Source: a virus
Direction: 5' to 3' (one strand)
IMG/VR virus record: IMGVR_UViG_3300042307_001466
Location: 1 to 35,492 of that record
DNA: 35,492 bases
Position 1 is the first letter of the stretch. The number at the start of each line of letters is the position of its first letter. The position numbers and the translations under genes were made by a program. Positions 1 to 6,878 of the stretch are shown here, in pieces. The notes below the pieces were generated by a model. It saw only the letters and a list, made by a program, of their open reading frames with translations. It made no database searches and was not told the origin of the DNA.

Positions 1-53
1 TTGGTTGAAAATTCCGTCGGAAAAAAGTCCGGAATAGTAGTGATTGCAGCCAT
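1..53 (-). CDS. Major capsid protein, N-terminal fragment (cut by window edge)
   Basis: Only the first 17 codons are inside the window; they read MAAITTIPDFFPTEFST. The ATG is at 53 and the gene continues past base 1. A textbook Shine-Dalgarno (AAAGGAGG, complement of 61-68) lies 7 nt upstream, the strongest ribosome site in the window, as expected for the most abundant virion protein. It follows the scaffold gene on the same strand, and scaffold-then-capsid is the fixed order in T7-like podoviruses. The identification rests on that position and the strong ribosome site; the visible peptide is too short to be diagnostic alone. If right, it forms the icosahedral shell around the scaffold. Confidence 0.7.
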   Translation of the reverse strand, partial: MAAITTIPDFFPTEFST

Positions 54-304
54 TTAAGGTCCTCCTTTGGAGTGTGAGTTTTTGGTCTCCAGCGGCTGGG
101 CGAGTGTCCCGAACGGGGTCGTCGTCGCGTGGTTTAGAGATGCCGCTGGAAGGCTCGCGAGGAGGTGTCTTCCGCTTGCGATTCGAGCAATAGTAACCAA
201 ATTTCCCGCGCGCGAGCGGAAAATGAGATGGGCCCCAAAACGGTAAGGGCCCGACCAGCACACACGCGCCGATCGAGCCCCCACCGTGTTCCACCATGGA
301 TGTT
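54..304 (-). promoter_or_regulatory. 251-bp leader between scaffold and capsid genes
   Basis: This is one of the few sizeable gaps in the late operon. On the minus strand it carries an inverted repeat, GGGCCC (247-252) and GGGCCC (230-235) with an 11-nt loop, followed by an AT-richer stretch, then the capsid Shine-Dalgarno (61-68). The hairpin could be a weak terminator, attenuator or RNA-processing site that changes the amount of capsid message relative to scaffold. An open frame of 76 codons crosses it and ends in TAA touching the capsid ATG. That protein looks like low-complexity frame noise, so I do not call it as a gene. Confidence 0.4.
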
Positions 305-1159
305 TTACCCGTGGCGCATCAGGCTGCGGACAAGCTCGACGGTCTCGCTGTCGCCCTCCTGATACTTCGCGTAAAGCGGGTTACTCTTATCGGTCATGAT
401 CGCCTTTGCCCGGATCTTCCCGGCCTGCATGGACGGCGCAAACTCGCCGGTGACGAGCTTGTCTTCGCTCATCATGCCCGCGAACCGCACGAGCGCCTGC
501 ACGACCTTGGGATCGCGCAGCCCGTCGGTGTGCGGGTCGAGTCCGACCGTTTGCGCCACGCGCGCGGCGAGGCTGATGTTCTTGTCGAAGTTCGCGCCCC
601 AGGCGGTTTGCAACTCCTGCTTCCCGCGTTCGAGCTCGGCGCCGATCATCTTGCCGACTTCCTCGGCCCGCATGGATTCCTGCGAGAGTTGCAGCGCGGC
701 AAGCTCCTTCATCGCTGCGGCCGGGATGTGATGTTTGTGGGCGATCTCCGCGAAAGCTTTGCCGGTGGCGTCGTCCCAGGTCACGCCGTCGGGGAGTTTC
801 TCGGGCTTGAGGTTGTAGCCGTCCACGGTCTCGGGCACGCCCACCGCTTTCCGGTAAGCTGCGATTTCCTCGGGTGTGCTCTTCTCGCCGGGGATGTTTA
901 CCGCGGAGCTTTTCTTGCCGAGCAACTGCTGAAGCTCAAAGTGGCTCTTGGCCAACTCGGGCAAACCCCGGTATTTGGCGAGCGTCTGCTTGGCCGGGTC
1001 CAGCTCCCCGGGGAGCCTGTCCAGCCAGCCATCCGCGAAACTGCCGTCGTCGCCCACGTAGCCCCTGGGTGCGCTGGAGGGGCTGGCCTGCGCGGTTGTG
1101 TCCGTGGTTTGTGCGGTGGCTGCTGCGGAGTCGGTGGTGCCTATGAGAGTGTCTGACAT
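305..1159 (-). CDS. Capsid assembly scaffolding protein
   Basis: 284 aa. It acts inside the procapsid to shape the capsid lattice and leaves before DNA packaging. Residues 1-32 are a low-complexity Ser/Thr/Ala/Gln segment. The remainder is highly charged and helix-rich, with the pattern seen in podovirus scaffolds: a GxVPExxDGYxLxxP-like stretch near residues 106-118 (GVPETVDGYNLKPEKLPDGV), then long amphipathic helices around the LQLSQ segment (about 155-190). The basic, helical C-terminus ending in VELVRSLMRHG is where scaffolds usually contact the coat. It sits between the portal/Bbp19 group and the capsid start, the expected place. The length fits the T7 gp9-like class (about 250-310 aa). 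Start at the first ATG; the stop is TAA. Confidence 0.85.
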   Translation of the reverse strand: MSDTLIGTTDSAAATAQTTDTTAQASPSSAPRGYVGDDGSFADGWLDRLPGELDPAKQTLAKYRGLPELAKSHFELQQLLGKKSSAVNIPGEKSTPEEIAAYRKAVGVPETVDGYNLKPEKLPDGVTWDDATGKAFAEIAHKHHIPAAAMKELAALQLSQESMRAEEVGKMIGAELERGKQELQTAWGANFDKNISLAARVAQTVGLDPHTDGLRDPKVVQALVRFAGMMSEDKLVTGEFAPSMQAGKIRAKAIMTDKSNPLYAKYQEGDSETVELVRSLMRHG

Positions 1160-1165
1160 GGTGGA

Positions 1166-1330
1166 TTAGTTGAGGTGATGTTTGCGTGCGGAAAATCGTG
1201 CGACGTATTCCTCCGGGTGATATTCCCGGAGCCATTCCACGTAAGCGGGCGTCTTGTCTCCTGCCTGCGGATCCAGAGCGGGCGCCGGCGGGATCTCTTC
1301 GGATTTCTTGGGGGCGGGCTTCTTCGTCAT
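1166..1330 (-). CDS. Small late protein of 54 aa, unknown function
   Basis: Small gene that is easily overlooked. The ATG at 1330 overlaps the stop of the Bbp19-like gene as ATGA, and the TAA at 1166 is 6 nt before the scaffold start, so it fills the gap exactly. The product begins MTKKPAPKKSEEIPPAPALD: a Lys/Pro/Glu-rich disordered N-terminal half, then an ordered-looking half with YVEWLREYHPEEYVARF, which would form one amphipathic helix. No cysteines or membrane segment. Function unknown. The position between portal, Bbp19 and scaffold suggests a minor head or assembly factor. Confidence 0.75.
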   Translation of the reverse strand: MTKKPAPKKSEEIPPAPALDPQAGDKTPAYVEWLREYHPEEYVARFSARKHHLN

Positions 1331-1626
1331 GACTTCTTCACCCGGGTCTTGGGTGTCTCAATGTTGCCGTCCCCTGCCGACTGCGCGGCCAGGATCGCTT
1401 TGATATGCAGCCAAACCTGCCGTTGACCGTCCCGAATCGCCGCGTGGATGGGGTCATATTCACAGTGCCGCCCGCGCTCCTGGGGAATGAAGGCGGGCAT
1501 GTGCAGCCCGAACGTCTCGCGGATGTGGTCGAGCACAAGCTTCCCGTCTTCGGTGGCGAACAAGCGCCGGAACGCATTCCCGATCCGCTGCGACTTCTTG
1601 GCTTTTTCAATCAACGCCTCGGTCAT
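1327..1626 (-). CDS. Bbp19-like phage protein
   Basis: 99 aa. It matches the short Bbp19-type domain as I know it: a helical block with RIGNAFRRLFATEDGKLVLDHIRETFG (about residues 15-41), then a central HxPxF turn (LHMPAFIP), then a C-terminal helix with the R(D/N)GQRQVWLHI signature. In podoviruses this small protein is encoded between portal and scaffold, as here; its role is not established. It starts inside the portal stop (ATGA at 1623-1626) and ends inside the start of the 54-aa gene, so the three are probably translationally coupled. Confidence 0.75.
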   Translation of the reverse strand: MTEALIEKAKKSQRIGNAFRRLFATEDGKLVLDHIRETFGLHMPAFIPQERGRHCEYDPIHAAIRDGQRQVWLHIKAILAAQSAGDGNIETPKTRVKKS

Positions 1627-3299
1627 GCCATGTCTCCCAGTGCCTGACCGATTGCCGAGTCAGGTTTGATGCTCCCCGCTTTTGCGGCCGCGTTGGCCAT
1701 CATCTCCGCCTGTTGCGCCTGCGCCTGAGCCTGCTCAACTTCCGCGCGCGCTTGGCGCATCTCCATTACCTTCTCAAATGGCAGCATCCAATCCGCGTTG
1801 ACTCCGTTGTTGCGCGCCCTGTCCCGGGCGATCCGGTCCCAGTCGTAATTGTCGAGAATCTCCGGCCGCTGCTGGGCAATGGGCAGTGTCATCTCCATAT
1901 CCCGATCGAACGCCGAGTTCTCAAGGTTCTTGATGGCCAGCGCGATCCGGCTGTTGTAGGTCACCCGGGGCTGCGCGAGGTAGGCCCCGCTGGCGTCCTG
2001 CACGACCACCGATTCAGGCGGCGGCGGGAACAAGCCCGCGCGGAGATGGATCGAGAACACCCGCTCAAGCAACGGATTGAAAACCTCCGTGGTCATCCGG
2101 GCGAACGTGGGCGAGAACTGAATCAGCTTCTCCCCCGAGCGCTCAGAGACCTCCCGGGCGGTCATCTGTTTGTCCGTTCGGCTGAACATCTGGAAGAGGT
2201 CCACATGGTAAGCCTCTTCGATGGCGTCCCGCTTCACTTTCGCGCGCGCCTCGCCCACATCATACCGGCCAGCCGTGCCCCACTCCCTGGGGATCGCGTT
2301 GGGCATTGCCGCGTTGTAGTAGGTGATACCGCTTGAGCGCAGGTCGATGTCGCCCTCATGCGTCGAGGGGACCAAGAACCGGGGAAACGCCGCGAGCTCC
2401 GCCAGGGCGTCCATCTGCTTCTCCAGAAAATTCAGCTGCCGCGCCTCGGGGAGCGCCATCCAGCTCGGGCTCCAGCCGTAGACCTCGTTCCCCCAAGTGA
2501 GAAACCGGGAAGCCGCAAACGGCGATTCAGGGTAACCCGAGTTCCGCACAACGTGTTTACCCTTCTTCTCCACGTAAACCGACGCAATCGGCATGTTCTC
2601 CGGATCGCTTTTGCGCGGGTCGATCTGCTCCGGGTCCCTTGGGAAAACCCCGTGAATGAACGAGTGCTTCTTGTCCTGCTCCTTGCTGTCCTTGGACTCC
2701 AGCGCCTTGCGTAGTTCGGGTGAGAGATTCTCCGCGCCAAACTTCATTGCGGCCTGTCGTGCCGTAAGCTCGAAATCCCGAAAACAGGTGTCCACCAGCC
2801 CCTCATCGTCCTCGGCGATGCTGTAGCTGCCGACCGGCCAGCATGCAAACGTCACCGGGTTGCGCTTCCCGGGTTCGCAGTAGATCACCGACGTCCCGAA
2901 CGCGCCCCGGTCGAGATAAAATTCATGAATCACCGAATAGAAATTCGACCGGCTGAGTGATGCCTGGGCAATCTCTGTGCAGCGTTTGAACCACTGTTTC
3001 GCCTCGTCATCACCCTGGATCTCGGGCGGCGCGTCGAAATTGAACCACGCGCCCTCGTGCGGGGTCATCCAAGCGAGCTTCCCGTTGGCGAGGATCTGGT
3101 TGGCCCGGATCGCTGTCCCGTCGAAAAGCTGCTGCTCGTTGCTGGTGTTGGGCTGGCTTTGTGTCCGGGTGATGTTCGCTTTGCGCGGCATCACATACTG
3201 CGCGACATCCTGCCAAAACCCGTCCCACACGCTGCGCTCGTTGCGCAGAGATTCGCTGCGCTGGATCACATCCGCCCCGAGTTGGGAGAGAGATTCCAT
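1623..3299 (-). CDS. Portal protein (head-to-tail connector)
   Basis: 558 aa, typical for the T7 gp8-like head-tail connector family (about 510-560 aa). It forms the dodecameric ring at one capsid vertex through which DNA is packaged and ejected. Family landmarks are visible: an N-terminal ERSVWDGFWQDVAQYVMPR block (residues about 21-39), the LFDGTAIRANQILANGKLAWMTP block (about 58-80), FYSVIHEFYLDRGAFGTSVIY (about 118-138), an RFLTWGNEVYGWSPSWMALP segment, and a C-terminal Ala/Gln-rich coiled coil (AQAQAQQAEMMANAAAKAG) that would line the barrel. The start at 3299 overlaps the preceding stop by one base (TGATG), and the 3' end overlaps the next gene as ATGA. Confidence 0.93.
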   Translation of the reverse strand: MESLSQLGADVIQRSESLRNERSVWDGFWQDVAQYVMPRKANITRTQSQPNTSNEQQLFDGTAIRANQILANGKLAWMTPHEGAWFNFDAPPEIQGDDEAKQWFKRCTEIAQASLSRSNFYSVIHEFYLDRGAFGTSVIYCEPGKRNPVTFACWPVGSYSIAEDDEGLVDTCFRDFELTARQAAMKFGAENLSPELRKALESKDSKEQDKKHSFIHGVFPRDPEQIDPRKSDPENMPIASVYVEKKGKHVVRNSGYPESPFAASRFLTWGNEVYGWSPSWMALPEARQLNFLEKQMDALAELAAFPRFLVPSTHEGDIDLRSSGITYYNAAMPNAIPREWGTAGRYDVGEARAKVKRDAIEEAYHVDLFQMFSRTDKQMTAREVSERSGEKLIQFSPTFARMTTEVFNPLLERVFSIHLRAGLFPPPPESVVVQDASGAYLAQPRVTYNSRIALAIKNLENSAFDRDMEMTLPIAQQRPEILDNYDWDRIARDRARNNGVNADWMLPFEKVMEMRQARAEVEQAQAQAQQAEMMANAAAKAGSIKPDSAIGQALGDMA

Positions 3300-3742
3300 C
3301 AGCCCAGGAGCGTTTTCTTGCCGTCGGTCGCGGGTTGACCCGGCTTATAGCCGCCCGTTTCTCCCGCCAGTAACGTGCGCGCCATGCCGTTCTGGCGCGC
3401 GGATTGCCTGCGGGCATCGCGCTCGACTTGATCCACTGCGGGAGAATCCATCTGAGGCGGGGGCGGGGGCGGCGGAGGCGGAGGCAGCGGCGTAGGCGTG
3501 GGCATCGCTGGCATTTGGAAATCCTCTTTCCGCTGCTTTGGCGGTTTGGGGATCTCGGCCTTGCCGCCCTTGAACCAAGAGAGCGCAGGCTTTGAGTCGG
3601 CCTCTGGAGCCGTAGGCGCGTCTTCGCCTTCGAGCGCGAAAACTACTTCCGGCGGGAGAGCGTAGAGAGCCCCGGCGATGAGGACGAAAACAAGAGCGGT
3701 TTGGATGAGCATAACCTTTTTACGTGTTTTGCGTAAAAACAC
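3299..3742 (-). CDS. Proline-rich virion-associated protein with N-terminal membrane anchor
   Basis: 147 aa if translation begins at the GTG at 3742; an ATG at 3712 would give 137 aa. The N-terminus has a basic stretch (RKTRKK) and one hydrophobic segment (LIQTALVFVLIAGALYAL), a signal anchor or signal peptide. The middle has a run of ten prolines. The C-terminus (ARRQSARQNGMARTLLAG, then GKKTLLG) resembles the small protein often found next to the portal in T7-like phages, ending in a (V/K)KTLLG motif. Shine-Dalgarno evidence is poor for both starts, and the palindrome at 3717-3739 lies in the codons between them. The membrane anchor joined to that tail is unusual. Confidence 0.65.
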   Translation of the reverse strand: MFLRKTRKKVMLIQTALVFVLIAGALYALPPEVVFALEGEDAPTAPEADSKPALSWFKGGKAEIPKPPKQRKEDFQMPAMPTPTPLPPPPPPPPPPQMDSPAVDQVERDARRQSARQNGMARTLLAGETGGYKPGQPATDGKKTLLG

Positions 3743-4047
3743 CTGATCACGTTCTGTCGCTCAAAAATCACAAACTCAAGGGGAAATGGTTCCACCCTCC
3801 AAAACTCCGCCAGGTTCCCCGCTGCGAGGTAAACCATCCACGCATCCCACTCCGCGCGGGGGAACACAAACCACGGGTTAACGAGCTCTTCCCTCGGCGC
3901 GTCGTGTCGCACGGGCCGCCCCATGATGAACATCGTGGGCGTGCTGTAAACGTAGCCGTTGAAAAGGTGCGCTTCCAGATCCTCGCGGAATGTCCGGGCG
4001 CATTCCTCGCGCTCGTAGACGGCCGCAGCGAGCTCCACCGGGGTCAT
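3643..4047 (-). CDS. Small conserved podovirus protein between terminase and portal, unknown function
   Basis: 134 aa. The family is recognisable by its central WxxFPRAEWDAWMVYLAAGNL block (about residues 83-103), followed by PFPLEFVIFERQNVIRCF. Proteins of this type lie beside terminase in many podovirus-like prophages; no function is known to me. The start at 4047 overlaps the terminase large-subunit stop (ATGA), implying coupling. The 3' end overlaps the next gene by about 100 nt, and its last 20 residues (SSKPLLFSSSSPGLSTLSRRK) are low complexity, probably a by-product of that overlap. The palindrome at 3717-3739 is translated here as FYAKHVK. Confidence 0.75.
   Translation of the reverse strand: MTPVELAAAVYEREECARTFREDLEAHLFNGYVYSTPTMFIMGRPVRHDAPREELVNPWFVFPRAEWDAWMVYLAAGNLAEFWRVEPFPLEFVIFERQNVIRCFYAKHVKRLCSSKPLLFSSSSPGLSTLSRRK
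3717..3739 (-). repeat. 23-nt palindrome, copy A
   Basis: Perfect 8-bp inverted repeat TTTTTACG-N7-CGTAAAAA. The same palindrome, with a related 7-nt centre, is at 25156-25178. Here it lies at the 5' end of the proline-rich protein gene and inside the 3' end of the preceding gene. It could be a protein-binding operator or an RNA hairpin. It lacks the GC-rich stem of a standard terminator. Confidence 0.75.
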
Positions 4048-5363
4048 CGCAACACCCGGGCACTGCCGCCCCGAAAGCCGGTCAACACTCGGGCGGCCCC
4101 GTTGTTCGGCCGGCGCGCGATGGCGGAGCGATCGACTACCAGCCCGTGTTTGATGGCCTGATGACTGAGACTGAACGCGTCAGAGAAATGCGAGGCCCAG
4201 TCATGCACTGGCACGTCCTTGATGGTCACCCCGTCGCGCTCCTCCTGGGCGTGGTAGGCGTCCAGCGCCTCGATGCCGTCGCCGCATCCGCTGGCGTTGA
4301 AATGCGCGCGCGGGAACGCGTCTTGGGCGAGATTGATGCCGTCCCAGACCGAATGCTGTCGGGGCACCGGCACGACGTTGGCAAGACCAGCGACCCCCAG
4401 CGCGTCCTCCCAGAGCCCGCCATTCTGCGCGGCGGCGTCGTGCGGGATGAAATGCGCCCCGTAGGCGTAGCGTTTCGCCTTGAGGCAGCCCGCCCAGTCG
4501 GCCGGGGTTCTGCGATCCTCGCCGCCGGAGAGCGCTTCGAGGTAGTTGATGCGGTCGCCCACAAGCTGCCAGATCCAGAGCCGCTGATTCTGCGGCGCGC
4601 CCACGTCCCATGACGTGTAAACGGGCAGCTCCTTGAACCACAGCACATCGTCCGACACGCGGCGCGCGGCCCGTGCGGCTTCCAAGTGGCTCGCGTAAAT
4701 CGCGCCCGGCCTGCCCACGGCAAAACTGCACTCGTATTCCTGGGCGAACGTGTGCGGGGGTGTCCCGTTGCGGATGTCGGCGAGCTCCGACGCTGGCAGA
4801 ATCCCCGAGTCGCTCGCCCTCAGAATGAGCGTGAACCACGCCGGATCTTTGAGCGCCTCGCTCCAGAGTCGCCAAAATTGGTTGCGGCCCTTAGGCGTGC
4901 CGATGAACGTCGCCCAGCCGGTGTAGTCGCTCAGACACGGGCGGATGACCGCGTGCCACGCAGCCGGATCAATGTCGGCGTATTCGTCGATCACCACCCC
5001 ATCGAGATACAGCCCCCGCATTCGCTCATAGGACTCGCCCGAATAAAGCCGGATCGACGCCCCGCTTGGGAGCGTCACCACAAGATCCGCCTCGTTGATG
5101 CGCACCCCGGGGATCTGTCCCAAAAACTGCTTGATGTAAGCCCAGGCGATGTCCTTGGCCTGATCGCGTGTCGGGGCGATGTAGGCGTAACGCAAGGGCG
5201 GCCCGGGTCGTGTGTGAGTCAACGCCCGCAGGATCAAATCCTGAATGCAGCAAAACGTCTTGCCGCCCCGGCGATGCACGACCATACAGGCCCAGCGTTG
5301 CGAGCGTTCCAGGTAGCCCCGGAACTGCTCCCGCGGTTCGATCTCAACCGTTATCCGGGCCAC
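4044..5363 (-). CDS. Terminase large subunit (packaging ATPase-nuclease)
   Basis: 439 aa from the GTG at 5363. It pumps DNA into the procapsid through the portal and cuts it. Visible motifs: a Walker A variant VVHRRGGKT (residues 28-36), Walker B GVVIDEYAD (122-130) with the catalytic Glu after the Asp, the GTPKG coupling motif (156-160), and RNase H-like nuclease acidic residues at WDVG (Asp253), PHDAA (Asp309) and the region of Asp395. The upstream open frame reaches 5489, but its extra residues are Arg/Ser-rich and only shadow the small-subunit gene. The GTG at 5363 has a good Shine-Dalgarno (GGGGGA, 4-5 nt away) and gives a normal length. It overlaps the small subunit by 20 nt. Confidence 0.93.
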   Translation of the reverse strand: MARITVEIEPREQFRGYLERSQRWACMVVHRRGGKTFCCIQDLILRALTHTRPGPPLRYAYIAPTRDQAKDIAWAYIKQFLGQIPGVRINEADLVVTLPSGASIRLYSGESYERMRGLYLDGVVIDEYADIDPAAWHAVIRPCLSDYTGWATFIGTPKGRNQFWRLWSEALKDPAWFTLILRASDSGILPASELADIRNGTPPHTFAQEYECSFAVGRPGAIYASHLEAARAARRVSDDVLWFKELPVYTSWDVGAPQNQRLWIWQLVGDRINYLEALSGGEDRRTPADWAGCLKAKRYAYGAHFIPHDAAAQNGGLWEDALGVAGLANVVPVPRQHSVWDGINLAQDAFPRAHFNASGCGDGIEALDAYHAQEERDGVTIKDVPVHDWASHFSDAFSLSHQAIKHGLVVDRSAIARRPNNGAARVLTGFRGGSARVLR

Positions 5364-5730
5364 TGCGTCCCCCGATTTTGACCACGATATCCACCTCGCC
5401 CGCGTGCTCCACCTCGACCTTGTCCCCGTATTTCTTCGGGGCGATCTTGCTGGCCGCCCACTTGAGCGCATCCATGCGGAGCCTGCCAAGCTGAGCGTCT
5501 TTCGCGGTGCGCGCCTCCTCGACGATCATCTCCGCAAATGCGTCGGCTTGCTTCGCGCGCGCGTGCGCATACTGGGCGCGGAATTCTTCGTGCTGGTCCA
5601 ACCAACGAAGCACTGCATGTTTTCCAGGCATGCCCTTTTCTTGGCAGATCGCAATCAGTGTCTCGCCATTGGCTATTCGCTCGCAAATGGTGCGGGCGAT
5701 TGCCAAGGAGTAACTTGAGGGTCGCGCCAT
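5344..5730 (-). CDS. Terminase small subunit
   Basis: 128 aa. It recognises the packaging site and loads the large subunit. The N-terminus (SSYSLAIARTICERIANGETLIAIC, residues about 5-29) is the usual helix-turn-helix opening of this family, followed by a GMPGKHAVLRWLDQHEEF recognition-helix region (33-50). A charged helical middle (YAHARAKQADAFAEMIVEEA) would form the oligomerisation core, and the C-terminus has KVEVEHAGEVDIVVKIGG, a beta-strand tail typical of the family. It is the first gene of the leftward packaging/head block and is preceded by the heptamer array at 5.8 kb, so that DNA is a candidate for both its promoter region and its binding site. Confidence 0.88.
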   Translation of the reverse strand: MARPSSYSLAIARTICERIANGETLIAICQEKGMPGKHAVLRWLDQHEEFRAQYAHARAKQADAFAEMIVEEARTAKDAQLGRLRMDALKWAASKIAPKKYGDKVEVEHAGEVDIVVKIGGRSGPDNG

Positions 5731-5793
5731 GGCTCAAGGTCCTAGTGTCCGATTTCGCTTCGTGTCCAGACCTGTTTTTGAGGCGTCGGGTTT

Positions 5794-5902
5794 GGTCCAA
5801 TATGTCCTAGTCCAATAATTACCCCCTAAAGGGGTAATATTGGACTTATTGGACCCAAGAAGTCCAATTAGTCCAAATTGGACTTATTGGACTTATTGGA
5901 CT
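5794..5902. repeat. Heptamer array, copy 1 (iteron- or operator-like)
   Basis: TTGGACT units start at 5840, 5849 (ending C), 5878, 5887 and 5896; AGTCCAA units, the reverse complement, at 5809, 5861 and 5870, with a GGTCCAA at 5794. Like-oriented neighbours are exactly 9 bp apart. The block also has an inverted repeat centred on CCCCTAAAGGGG (5822-5834), and 5861-5902 folds back on itself almost perfectly. It lies between the leftward terminase operon and the rightward gene at 5982. A near-copy of 5809-5902 is at 17130-17225. Candidate origin iterons, operator cluster or packaging-recognition DNA. Confidence 0.85.
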
Positions 5903-5932
5903 AGGTGCGTTTTTTGGCCTGCCTGAAATTTA

Positions 5933-5953
5933 TTTGCAAATTTTGTTTGCAAA
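5933..5953. promoter_or_regulatory. Paired TTTGCAAA palindromes upstream of the 5982 gene
   Basis: Two identical 8-bp palindromes, TTTGCAAA at 5933-5940 and 5946-5953, spaced 13 bp centre to centre in an AT-rich stretch. They could be operator half-sites. A possible promoter overlaps them: TTGCAA (5947-5952), 17 bp, AATAGT (5970-5975). That would place the transcript start at or next to the ATG at 5982. The promoter call is weak; the paired palindromes are directly visible. Confidence 0.4.
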
Positions 5954-5981
5954 CGAAACGAGCCCGTGCAATAGTTCTCCC

Positions 5982-6245
5982 ATGAGCAACACCAAGCACA
6001 CCTACACAAACAACACGGGCAATTGGGCAATCGTCGGCAACCGCCGCGAGCTCATCAGCACACACGCCACAGCGGGCGAGGCCGAGCTTGCCCTGGCGGA
6101 CATTGAGATCGAGGAAAGCGAATGGGGCACGCTAGATATTCTCGCGCCGGGCCGTAGCATCAGCGGCAATTTTACCAGCGGGGAGCCGCTCCCTGACTGG
6201 AGCGTTAACGGGCGCGACTGTTTGACGGATCTAGTGGGCCGCTAA
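5982..6245 (+). CDS. Hypothetical protein, 87 aa
   Basis: First of three plus-strand genes facing the replication operon. The product starts MSNTKHTYTNNTGNWAIVGN, is acidic in the middle (ADIEIEESEWGTLDIL), and has alternating short strands suggesting a small beta-rich fold; no cysteines, no membrane segment. I do not recognise the family. The ATG at 5982 is preferred to an upstream ATG at 5934 because the extra residues lie in the TTTGCAAA regulatory stretch and look non-coding. No Shine-Dalgarno is visible, in keeping with a leaderless or near-leaderless message. It ends in TAA, with one base before the next ATG. Confidence 0.65.
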   Translation: MSNTKHTYTNNTGNWAIVGNRRELISTHATAGEAELALADIEIEESEWGTLDILAPGRSISGNFTSGEPLPDWSVNGRDCLTDLVGR

Positions 6246-6246
6246 A

Positions 6247-6714
6247 ATGATCCACCTAACACTCAACACAAACCACTCCACCCGGCAACGGGCGAGCGAC
6301 GTCAGCCCCGAGGCTATTGCCGCCTGCCGTCCGCTCGTTGAATCCGGCGGCGGGCCGATTCCTGGCGTTGCCCCGTGGCGCGTGCGCATCACACTCGCCG
6401 ACGGCGGGGCTGTCTGGAGCATCCAGCGGGGCACACAGCCCGACGCAGTGCTGTGCGGACTCGCATGGACCTCTACGGGAGCCGCTGAGGTGTGGACCGC
6501 CCTAGAGCGGGTCCACCACCAGACAAGTGACGCCCTCGCCCGTGCCGGGGCGCTCGCGGAATCCGTGGCGCAGTCCCCGGAAATGCCGGGAGAACTGCCC
6601 TGGCTGGGCGTGGTCATACTGCCCGGGCTGGCGACCTCGGCACAGTCTGACGTCTCCTGGCTGGGGGATTTTGAACGGTGCCTAGCGCAAACCATTCTCG
6701 ACCTTAAAAAATGA
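6247..6714 (+). CDS. Hypothetical protein, 155 aa
   Basis: Starts one base after the previous stop (TAAAATG). The core, PWRVRITLADGGAVWSIQRG followed by LAWTSTGAAEVWTALERVH, reads as a beta-hairpin and an amphipathic helix. The C-terminal third (MPGELPWLGVVILPGLATS) is mildly hydrophobic but too polar for a confident membrane span. I have a sense that similar proteins occur in other phages but cannot name a family. It is co-directional with the 5982 gene and overlaps the RHH-like gene at 6711 (ATGA), so the three form one small transcript, possibly regulatory. Confidence 0.7.
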   Translation: MIHLTLNTNHSTRQRASDVSPEAIAACRPLVESGGGPIPGVAPWRVRITLADGGAVWSIQRGTQPDAVLCGLAWTSTGAAEVWTALERVHHQTSDALARAGALAESVAQSPEMPGELPWLGVVILPGLATSAQSDVSWLGDFERCLAQTILDLKK

Positions 6715-6878
6715 AAAACACACACAAAACAGGCCGCAAACCTCTCCCCGCCGACAAAAAGCGAGTCCGGCTCAACACCATCGTTTCACCTGAGACGCTC
6801 GCGAAAATCCGCGAGCTTTCCGAGGCGGGAAATCTCTCCCTCGGTCAATTGGTCGATCGCTGGGCGGCAAGATACTAA
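6711..6878 (+). CDS. Small RHH/CopG-like protein, 55 aa
   Basis: Small gene. ATG at 6711 overlaps the preceding stop as ATGA; TAA at 6876-6878. The product starts with a basic arm (MKNTHKTGRKPLPADKKRVR), then LNTIVSPETLAKIREL, an RHH-type strand and first helix, a short GNLSLGQ turn and a second helix, LVDRWAARY. This is the size and pattern of ribbon-helix-helix DNA-binding proteins, which act as dimers on operator palindromes. It is the last gene of its transcript and its end overlaps by 4 nt the end of the oppositely directed ATPase gene. Possible target: the nearby TTTGCAAA pair or heptamer array (inference). Confidence 0.7.
   Translation: MKNTHKTGRKPLPADKKRVRLNTIVSPETLAKIRELSEAGNLSLGQLVDRWAARY

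Noticed and set aside
54-284. 76-codon minus-strand frame before the capsid start
   Set aside because: Its end coincides with the capsid ribosome site, its product looks random, and no ribosome site precedes it. Treated as leader DNA.
5364-5489. N-terminal extension of the terminase large subunit
   Set aside because: Extra 42 residues are Arg/Ser-rich shadow of the small-subunit gene; the GTG at 5363 has a good ribosome site and gives the usual length.
5794-5902. CRISPR array
   Set aside because: Repeat units are 7 bp with 2-bp gaps and occur in both orientations; no spacers and no cas genes. The Cas4-like gene belongs to the recombination module.
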